Shown piece by piece: positions 6,632 through 10,241 of a stretch of DNA of 10,241 bases. This DNA is from an uncultured Peptococcaceae bacterium (GTDB lineage: Bacteria > Bacillota > Peptococcia > Peptococcales > Peptococcaceae), in contig CABUKW010000107.1 of the NCBI GenBank assembly GCA_902492275.1, positions 1-10,241 of the forward strand. Reading direction: 5' to 3'. The position numbers were made by a program, and so were the translations under genes. The notes below the pieces were generated by a model. The model was given only the letters and a program-made list of their open reading frames with translations. It searched no databases and was not told where the DNA came from. Every line of letters starts with the position of its first letter. Position 1 is the stretch's first letter.

Positions 6632-6710
6632 AGGTATAAAATTCCATAAAACAACAGAGACTACCACTGAGGTGATGTTATGCACTGGGGCGGTAGTCTT
6701 TTTTTGTTGC
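6632..6710 (+). repeat. 78-bp direct repeat, copy 2: leader and start of ytfI
   Basis: This is the copy attached to the intact DUF2953 gene, at about 95% identity to 794-871. Two substitutions fall in the hairpin stem and both keep pairing: G-U pairs of copy 1 become A-U and C-G here. The flanking sequences outside the repeat are unrelated. Confidence 0.85.
6658..6705 (+). terminator. Hairpin plus U-tract overlapping the ytfI start codon
   Basis: AGACTACC (6658-6665) pairs perfectly with GGTAGTCT (6692-6699), followed by seven T (6699-6705). No other terminator lies between the oxidoreductase stop (6593) and ytfI, so this may end that transcript. The loop contains the ribosome binding site GAGGTGA (6669-6675) and ATG 6680, so the hairpin could also limit transcription or translation of ytfI. 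Confidence 0.55.
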
Positions 6711-7396
6711 TGTGCCTTTTTTGTCTGCTGCCGCTGCGCTTGGAGTTTGTGGCAGAGCATGAAAAGCGGTGGCATGGCAAAATACAGATACAGTTTTTAT
6801 GGCTGCGTGTTGAAAAACAATTTCCTGTTGCGGACAAAAAGGAAAAAACAGTCCATAAAGAACAGCTTGAAGCGGGGCAAGCGTTGTTATACCGGCATAA
6901 ATTGGAAGGCATGGAACAGTGGACGGCGGAGACGACCGATTGGAGGATGGAGCATAGGCAGCATTTTTTTGCAGAACGCGGGCAAAAAATGATTTGGCGG
7001 CAACGTTGGCGAGACCGGTGGCGACGCACGTCGTTTCAGGCGCAGTGGAAGGCGATTTTTCTTTTTGCGGTGCAGGCGATAAAACTTGTGGCGCGTTGGC
7101 TGCGTTTGGAGCAATGCACCTTGCGCTGCCGGATTGGTTGGGCACAGCAGGACTGGACAGCCTATAGTTATGGATTGTTTTGGGCAGCGGTATCCTGTTT
7201 GCCGGAACGATGGCTGGCGCAAAGCAGCTTCACTTATGTGCCGGATTTTCAGCAGCAGCGGCAGGAAGTTGGACTGCAGGGTATAATTGGCTGCCGCATT
7301 GGACATCTTATACTTATCTTATTATCGTTGCTCTGGCTGGTGGGAAAAGCAGCTTGGGCGCAGAGAAGGAAGGAGCAGATTTTGTATGAAGGCTGA
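6680..7396 (+). CDS. ytfI: DUF2953 membrane-associated protein (YtfI-like)
   Basis: This 238-residue protein is of unknown biochemical function. The recognition rests on an N-terminal membrane segment (about residues 6-18), then LPLRLEF and a strand-rich region, a basic middle, a C-terminal membrane segment (about 208-225), and on its position directly before ytfJ, the order found in Bacillus subtilis. The family is widespread in spore formers. The middle (about 95-135) is unusually rich in Arg, Trp and Gln. The ribosome binding site GAGGTGA (6669-6675) supports ATG 6680. The 5' end, including this ribosome binding site, lies in the duplicated 78-bp hairpin repeat. Its stop overlaps the ytfJ start by 11 nt, so the two are coupled. 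The family call is moderately strong because the middle is divergent. Confidence 0.7.
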   Translation: MHWGGSLFLLLCLFCLLPLRLEFVAEHEKRWHGKIQIQFLWLRVEKQFPVADKKEKTVHKEQLEAGQALLYRHKLEGMEQWTAETTDWRMEHRQHFFAERGQKMIWRQRWRDRWRRTSFQAQWKAIFLFAVQAIKLVARWLRLEQCTLRCRIGWAQQDWTAYSYGLFWAAVSCLPERWLAQSSFTYVPDFQQQRQEVGLQGIIGCRIGHLILILLSLLWLVGKAAWAQRRKEQILYEG

Positions 7397-7835
7397 TTGT
7401 GTTGGCGGTTTGATGGAAACTGCGATGGAAAATATCAAAGGCATGGTGGAGGTAAACACCATTATCGGCGATGCGGTAGAGACACCCAATGGGACAGTTA
7501 TTATTCCTGTGTCTAAAATGTGCTGTGGTTTTGCTTCCGGCGGAACCCATGTGGCGTGGAAACAGGAGGGCAATCCAGAGGAGAGCCAGCCGCCCTTTGG
7601 CGGTGGCGCCGGCGCCGGTGTTTCGGTGCAGCCGGTAGGATTTTTGCTGGTGGGCGAAAAGGATATTCGCTTTCAGGTCGTGGACCATAGCGCCATTTTG
7701 GATCGTTTGCTGGATGAAGTGCCGCAGATGGTGGAGAAATTGAAGCATTGCAAAAAGGAAGAGGCCACAGCAGAGGTGTTATCGCCATTGCTGGAAAAGG
7801 TTATTCAGGACAGTATGCAGCAGGATACAGAGTAA
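7386..7835 (+). CDS. ytfJ: GerW/YtfJ-family sporulation protein
   Basis: The 149-residue product has the GerW family hallmarks in order: an N-terminal helix with METAMENIKGMVEVNTIIGD, the ETPNGTVIIPVSKM strand, GFASGGTH, a glycine-rich GGGAGAGVSVQPVGFLLV loop and strand (about residues 73-90), and a C-terminal helical tail. In Bacillus the homologue is made in the forespore and is needed for proper germination; the molecular role is not settled. ATG 7386 is chosen because AAGGAG (7370-7375) lies 10 nt upstream inside the end of ytfI; a longer in-frame ATG at 7287 has no such site. It overlaps ytfI by 11 nt and is followed by a strong terminator. Its presence is the best evidence that the organism forms spores. 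Confidence 0.9.
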   Translation: MKADCVGGLMETAMENIKGMVEVNTIIGDAVETPNGTVIIPVSKMCCGFASGGTHVAWKQEGNPEESQPPFGGGAGAGVSVQPVGFLLVGEKDIRFQVVDHSAILDRLLDEVPQMVEKLKHCKKEEATAEVLSPLLEKVIQDSMQQDTE

Positions 7836-7857
7836 GCGTTGCTGTGAAGGTTAGCGG

Positions 7858-7919
7858 GTATGCAGTAAAAAAGAGGAACAGCGCCTATGCCTGTTCCTCT
7901 TTTTTACTGCATACTTTTT
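7858..7919. terminator. Long bidirectional terminator (24-bp perfect stem)
   Basis: Arms 7858-7881 and 7891-7914 are perfectly complementary over 24 bp around a 9-nt loop. The inner part, A6-GAGGAACAG / CTGTTCCTC-T6, is a classic bidirectional terminator. It is extended outward by GTATGCAGT / ACTGCATAC and followed by T5 (7915-7919). It ends ytfIJ and also the opposing minus-strand remnant. Confidence 0.9.
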
Positions 7920-7948
7920 GCCAGACGATGGAGCATGATTGGACTGTT

Positions 7949-8220
7949 TTACTTATCGTTGTCTTTTTCTACAATGCGCTTTACTTCCGGATAATAATGG
8001 GCTGTTTGTTTCCTGATATTGCTGCCATTCCCGTTGCACGACTTCCTGTAAAACCGTTTCCAGCGTAGTTTCTTCTCGGATGATAGTGACGCCGGCGTTC
8101 TCCAATGTTTTTTGTGTCCCAGCCGCCGGGGATATAGGCTTGGGTTTCCAATGCCGAGATATTCTGCCCCAGCGCAATCAGATAGCAGGGCTGCCATAAT
8201 CGCCGTATGCTTTAAACCAT
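7949..8220 (-). pseudogene. Frameshifted remnant of an unidentified gene
   Basis: No single frame is convincing, but protein-like segments follow one another across three frames: SDLYGLKHTAIMAALL, then IALGQNISALETQAYIPGGW, then TLENAGVTIIREETTLETVL, then AHYYPEVKRIVEKDNDK ending at TAA (7951-7949). Switches would be near 8185, at an A6 run on the coding strand (8113-8108), and near 8010. The composite would encode roughly 90 residues of a mixed alpha/beta protein that I do not recognise. The absence of a good ribosome binding site also suggests decay or 5' truncation. Sequencing error is possible, especially at the homopolymer. It converges on ytfJ and shares its terminator. Confidence 0.45.
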
Positions 8221-8240
8221 ATAAATCGCTGACTTACTTA

Positions 8241-8249
8241 ATTCTAACA
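8241..8249 (-). promoter_or_regulatory. Possible minus-strand extended -10 promoter
   Basis: On the minus strand TGT-TAGAAT (-10 at 8246-8241) has the TGn extension and could drive the frameshifted remnant. The -35 (TTACCT, 16 bp upstream) is weak, so the call is tentative. Confidence 0.3.
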
Positions 8250-8343
8250 TAAAATTTGCAGCAGGTAATTATTTTTGTTCCAGGTCCAGGTTGGATAACA
8301 ACTTTTAGGATGCGTAATGGGTAGATTGCTAAATGCAAATGAT

Positions 8344-8401
8344 TAAGATATCTTATCTACCCTATTTATACTATCTTTAAAAAGATGTTTTGTGCTATAC
8401 T
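8344..8401 (+). promoter_or_regulatory. Promoter region of the DUF4491 gene with two palindromes
   Basis: TGC-TATACT (8393-8401) is an extended -10 with a poor -35. Just upstream are two short perfect dyads: TAAGATATCTTA (8344-8355) and ATCTTT-aa-AAAGAT (8373-8386). The second covers the -35 region, so a repressor could act there. The rest of the interval 8250-8343 shows nothing recognisable. Confidence 0.45.
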
Positions 8402-8477
8402 AATAAAAGTTGCCATAAAATATACATATGGTGGTTCATCCTGCATTATTAATAAGATGGAAAGGAGCGGCAAAATC

Positions 8478-8765
8478 ATGAATTTTTTAGGGTTGATTAT
8501 CAGTGTGGCAGTATTTTTATTGATTGGCGTTTTTCATCCCATTGTCATCAAATGCGAGTATTATTTTAGCTATAAAATCTGGCCTGTTTTTTTAGTGGCA
8601 GGGCTTATTTGTATTGTTTGCTCTTTGATGGTGCAAAATACAGTAGGTTCTTCTCTGCTTGGTGCATTGGGCTGCTCGTTTTTGTGGAGCATCTGGGAAC
8701 TGCAAGAGCAACGGCAGCGCGTAGCGCGGGGCTGGTTTCCGAAGAATCCAAAGCGGAAAGATTAA
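8478..8765 (+). CDS. DUF4491-family small membrane protein
   Basis: This 95-residue integral membrane protein has no known function. The sequence matches the DUF4491 pattern as I know it: NFLGLIISVAVFLLIGVFHP with the invariant-looking FHPIVIKxEYYF, a second membrane segment (about 37-52), a third (about 56-73), the SLLGALGCSFLWSIWELQEQ stretch, and the family's ending GWFPKNPKRK. It probably has three membrane segments. ATG 8478 is chosen because AAGGAG (8462-8467) lies 10 nt upstream; upstream in-frame ATGs, for example 8385, have no such site. It is a single-gene unit with its own promoter and a shared convergent terminator. Confidence 0.85.
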   Translation: MNFLGLIISVAVFLLIGVFHPIVIKCEYYFSYKIWPVFLVAGLICIVCSLMVQNTVGSSLLGALGCSFLWSIWELQEQRQRVARGWFPKNPKRKD

Positions 8766-8805
8766 AAACCGCTGGGAAAATCATATATAAAATTATATAC
8801 ATAGT

Positions 8806-8853
8806 AAAATGCACGTTCTGGCTATATGCAACTGGTCAGAACGTGCATTTTTT
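8806..8853. terminator. Bidirectional terminator between DUF4491 and the small minus-strand gene
   Basis: AAAATGCACGTTCTG (8806-8820) pairs perfectly with CAGAACGTGCATTTT (8837-8851). Six T follow at 8848-8853 on the plus strand and four T on the minus strand. It lies only 9 nt beyond the stop of the minus-strand gene. Confidence 0.9.
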
Positions 8854-8861
8854 GTTGGGCG

Positions 8862-9032
8862 CTAATTGCTTTTGTCGATTTCTGGAACCGCATAGTGATA
8901 AATAGCATCGTAGGCTTCCCGTTCTTCCTCCGACTGGGGCGGCACGGGAATGAGACCGGTGCAGTCGGTGGAGGAACTGGCGTTGTTTAAATCATAACGG
9001 TACAAATCGGGATTATCATGGATTTTTTTCAT
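8862..9032 (-). CDS. Small conserved-looking hypothetical protein (56 residues)
   Basis: This short gene begins with ATG at 9032 and is preceded by a strong ribosome binding site, AAGGAG (9046-9041 on the minus strand), 8 nt away. The product starts MKKIHDNPDLYRYDLNNA and contains STDCTGLIPVPPQ (21-33), then an acidic helix EEEREAYDAIYHY (35-47). It is hydrophilic, acidic, and has a single Cys (24). There is no signal peptide or membrane segment. I do not know its function. A good ribosome binding site, a start and stop framed by a terminator, and a weak promoter upstream together support it as real. It is divergent from the riboswitch-mntP unit. Confidence 0.75.
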   Translation of the reverse strand: MKKIHDNPDLYRYDLNNASSSTDCTGLIPVPPQSEEEREAYDAIYHYAVPEIDKSN

Positions 9033-9073
9033 GGTGAATTCTCCTTGCCTGTTAAATTGGTAGAAACAGTTTT

Positions 9074-9102
9074 AGTATGCGGAGAATTTTTGTTTTTATG
9101 AA
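9074..9102 (-). promoter_or_regulatory. Weak promoter for the small minus-strand gene
   Basis: On the minus strand, TTCATA (9102-9097) and CATACT (9079-9074) are separated by 17 bp. Each hexamer deviates from consensus at one or two positions. The position fits a short leader before the ribosome binding site. Confidence 0.35.
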
Positions 9103-9134
9103 ACTGTGGACTGGAAAAAGTAGGGGGTTTTCGC

Positions 9135-9163
9135 TTGACGTGGGAGGAAAAAGCCTTTATAAT
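9135..9163 (+). promoter_or_regulatory. Strong promoter of the riboswitch-mntP unit
   Basis: TTGACG (9135-9140), a 17-bp spacer and a perfect TATAAT (9158-9163) place the transcription start near 9170. That is immediately before the first stem of the riboswitch. Confidence 0.85.
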
Positions 9164-9171
9164 AATGGCAA

Positions 9172-9262
9172 GATAAGGGAGTAGTTGGCACCTTTGGTGT
9201 AATGAAGTCAACACACTGGCCGTTTGCGGTCTGGCTTTGTTTGAAATAACGAGACTTGTCCA
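9172..9262 (+). ncRNA. yybP-ykoY manganese riboswitch
   Basis: The element begins with GATAAGGGAGTAG and ends with ACGAGACTTGTCC, matching the conserved GGGGAGUAG and CGAGACCUUUCC ends of the yybP-ykoY class. The closing stem pairs GATAAG (9172-9177) with CTTGTC (9255-9260). Inner hairpins include GGCACC/GGTGT (9187-9200). This class binds Mn2+ and switches on manganese exporters. Its 3' strand is shared with the terminator that follows, so Mn2+ binding would favour read-through into mntP. Class identity is recognised from motifs and the downstream gene. Confidence 0.9.
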
Positions 9263-9299
9263 TAACAGGGGAAACTCTGTATTGGACAGGTCTCTTTTT
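9251..9299 (+). terminator. Riboswitch-controlled terminator
   Basis: GAGACTTGTCCA (9251-9262) pairs with TGGACAGGTCTC (9283-9294) with a single G-U pair, followed by five T (9295-9299). The 5' arm overlaps the riboswitch closing strand (9255-9260), so the two structures are mutually exclusive. It lies about 75 nt before the mntP start. Confidence 0.9.
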
Positions 9300-9374
9300 A
9301 TTTGTCTTCAGACGGTTAAGTCGGTGGCGGGCTAATTTGTAAAAATTTTATGAAAACAATGGGGGAAACTGCGT

Positions 9375-9938
9375 ATGGGGTTTGGAGAATTATTTTTGAT
9401 TGCGGTGGGACTATCCATGGATGCCTTTGCCGTATCTATTTGTAAGGGGCTTTCGGTGCAGCGGCTGCAAGGGAAGCACATGCTGTTGGCAGGCTGCTAT
9501 TTTGGCGGCTTTCAGATGCTGATGCCCAGTTTGGGTTATCTGTTAGGCATACAGTTTGAGCATTTGATTACCAGCATTGACCACTGGATTGCCTTTTTCT
9601 TGTTATTGCTGATTGGCGGCAAGATGATTCAGGAATCACGGGAAGAGAATGAGGAACTGGACGATAGCTTTGCCGTGCGAACAATGCTGATGCTGGCCGT
9701 TGCAACCAGTATTGACGCGCTGGCTGTAGGCATTACCTTTGCCTTTTTGCAGGTGGATATCGTTCCGGCAGTGTTATTCATTGGCGTGGTAACATTCCTA
9801 TTTTCTGCAGCCGGTATTCAAATTGGCCATGTCTTTGGCACCCGCTATAAGGCAAAGGCAGAATTGGCAGGCGGCTTGATTTTGATTGCAATCGGCTGCA
9901 AAATTTTGCTGGAGCATTTGGGTGTAATTGTAATCTAA
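9375..9938 (+). CDS. mntP: Manganese efflux pump MntP
   Basis: This 187-residue inner-membrane exporter lowers cytoplasmic Mn2+. It has six predicted membrane segments in two homologous halves. Each half carries the family's acidic motif: GLSMDAFAVSICKG (12-25) with Asp16, and ATSIDALAVGITFAF (110-124) with Asp114. GCYFGGFQMLMPSLGY (40-55) is also typical. Length is normal for the family (about 185-190). The G-rich ribosome binding site at 9361-9366 supports ATG 9375. The Mn2+ riboswitch and its terminator directly upstream explain regulation and confirm the assignment. It is a single-gene unit. Confidence 0.95.
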   Translation: MGFGELFLIAVGLSMDAFAVSICKGLSVQRLQGKHMLLAGCYFGGFQMLMPSLGYLLGIQFEHLITSIDHWIAFFLLLLIGGKMIQESREENEELDDSFAVRTMLMLAVATSIDALAVGITFAFLQVDIVPAVLFIGVVTFLFSAAGIQIGHVFGTRYKAKAELAGGLILIAIGCKILLEHLGVIVI

Positions 9939-9960
9939 AAATATGTAAAGGATACATTCT

Positions 9961-10018
9961 AAAAAAGCCTATTGGATTGCAGATGTTTAGAAACAACTAC
10001 GATACAATAGGCTTTTTT
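9961..10018. terminator. Bidirectional terminator between mntP and the XRE gene
   Basis: AAAAAAGCCTATTG (9961-9974) and CAATAGGCTTTTTT (10005-10018) are perfectly complementary over 14 bp. The interior holds a small second hairpin, TGTTT-ag-AAACA (9984-9995). Both strands give T6, so it serves mntP and the convergent XRE gene. Confidence 0.9.
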
Positions 10019-10026
10019 ATTGTAAA

Positions 10027-10241
10027 TTAACGGTCAAAATCTTTTAAAAATTCTAATAAGTGTTTGGTCTGGGCCGGCGTAAGCTTAGAAAGGTACTGAT
10101 ATAGCTCTTTCGAAATAGCTGGTTCTGTAATTGTTTCATTGAAAAAATCTTTGGGATGAATGTTGAGAAAAATACAAATTTGAAAAAAGACTTTCATGGA
10201 GGGGAAGGTCTTTTTGTTTTCGATTTGATTAATCATACTCT
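10027..10241 (-). CDS. XRE-family helix-turn-helix regulator (partial, N-terminus beyond window)
   Basis: The last 71 residues are visible. They begin inside the Cro/C1-type helix-turn-helix: SMINQIENKKTFPSMKVF corresponds to the recognition helix and following IExGxRxPS motif, then FFQICIFLNIHPKDFF to the last helices. A short C-terminal tail rich in Leu and Lys follows (residues 49-69 of the ATG-initiated frame). The reading frame stays open to the window edge, so the ATG at 10236 is internal and the true start lies to the right. Target genes are unknown. Confidence 0.8.
   Translation of the reverse strand, partial: SMINQIENKKTFPSMKVFFQICIFLNIHPKDFFNETITEPAISKELYQYLSKLTPAQTKHLLEFLKDFDR

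Noticed and set aside
6678..7145. 155-codon minus-strand frame opposite ytfI
   Set aside because: It lies wholly within ytfI, has no ribosome binding site and has a low-complexity composition typical of an antisense shadow.
7287..7385. Longer start (ATG 7287) for ytfJ
   Set aside because: It overlaps ytfI by over 100 nt and lacks a ribosome binding site; the GerW pattern begins after ATG 7386.
8609..8905. 98-codon plus-strand frame overlapping DUF4491 and its terminator
   Set aside because: It runs through the terminator hairpin and has no start signal; DUF4491 in the other frame explains the region.
1..10241. CRISPR array, tRNA or rRNA genes, phage genes
   Set aside because: No regularly spaced repeats, cloverleaf-like segments, rRNA signatures or phage structural genes were seen on either strand.

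Overview
The window looks like chromosomal DNA of an anaerobic, endospore-forming member of the Bacillota (Clostridia or Negativicutes type). The evidence is a ytfI-ytfJ (DUF2953-GerW) pair typical of spore formers, a DUF4491 membrane protein, a yybP-ykoY Mn2+ riboswitch in front of mntP, strong AGGAGG-type ribosome binding sites, and many U-tailed terminators. The species cannot be named from this sequence alone.

Layout from left to right. 1-105: a possible IS3-family end and an operator-like palindrome. 106-795: a RelB/DinJ-type antitoxin and RelE/ParE-type toxin operon with a near-consensus promoter. 794-871: a 78-bp copy of the start of ytfI, containing a terminator-like hairpin. 930-1953: a LysR regulator with an extended -10 promoter and a dyad operator. 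2067-4533: an AT-rich operon of a divergent amidohydrolase-2 protein and a SLC13-like permease, with candidate LysR sites at its promoter. 4560-4647: a structured RNA element directly before a 642-residue flavin/Fe-S/FAD oxidoreductase (4665-6593). 6632-6710: the second copy of the 78-bp repeat, which forms the true start of ytfI. 6680-7835: ytfI-ytfJ, closed by a 24-bp perfect hairpin. 7949-8220: a frameshifted gene remnant on the minus strand. 8478-8765: DUF4491. 8862-9032: a 56-residue small protein on the minus strand. 9135-9938: promoter, Mn2+ riboswitch, terminator and mntP. 10027-10241: the C-terminal part of an XRE-type regulator, cut by the window edge.

Working together: the LysR regulator, amidohydrolase-like protein, permease and OYE/2,4-dienoyl-CoA-reductase-like enzyme look like a small regulated module for uptake and reductive conversion of an organic anion. 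Its substrate cannot be read from the sequence. The module sits between two copies of the ytfI start, so it may have been inserted next to ytfI. Its left part is visibly more AT-rich than the oxidoreductase and ytfIJ. The right part of the window holds housekeeping functions: sporulation and manganese efflux.

The best candidates for something undescribed are the duplicated hairpin that carries a ribosome binding site and start codon in its loop, the 88-nt leader with competing inner stems before the oxidoreductase, and the amidohydrolase that lacks the usual metal ligands next to a permease with altered SNT motifs.
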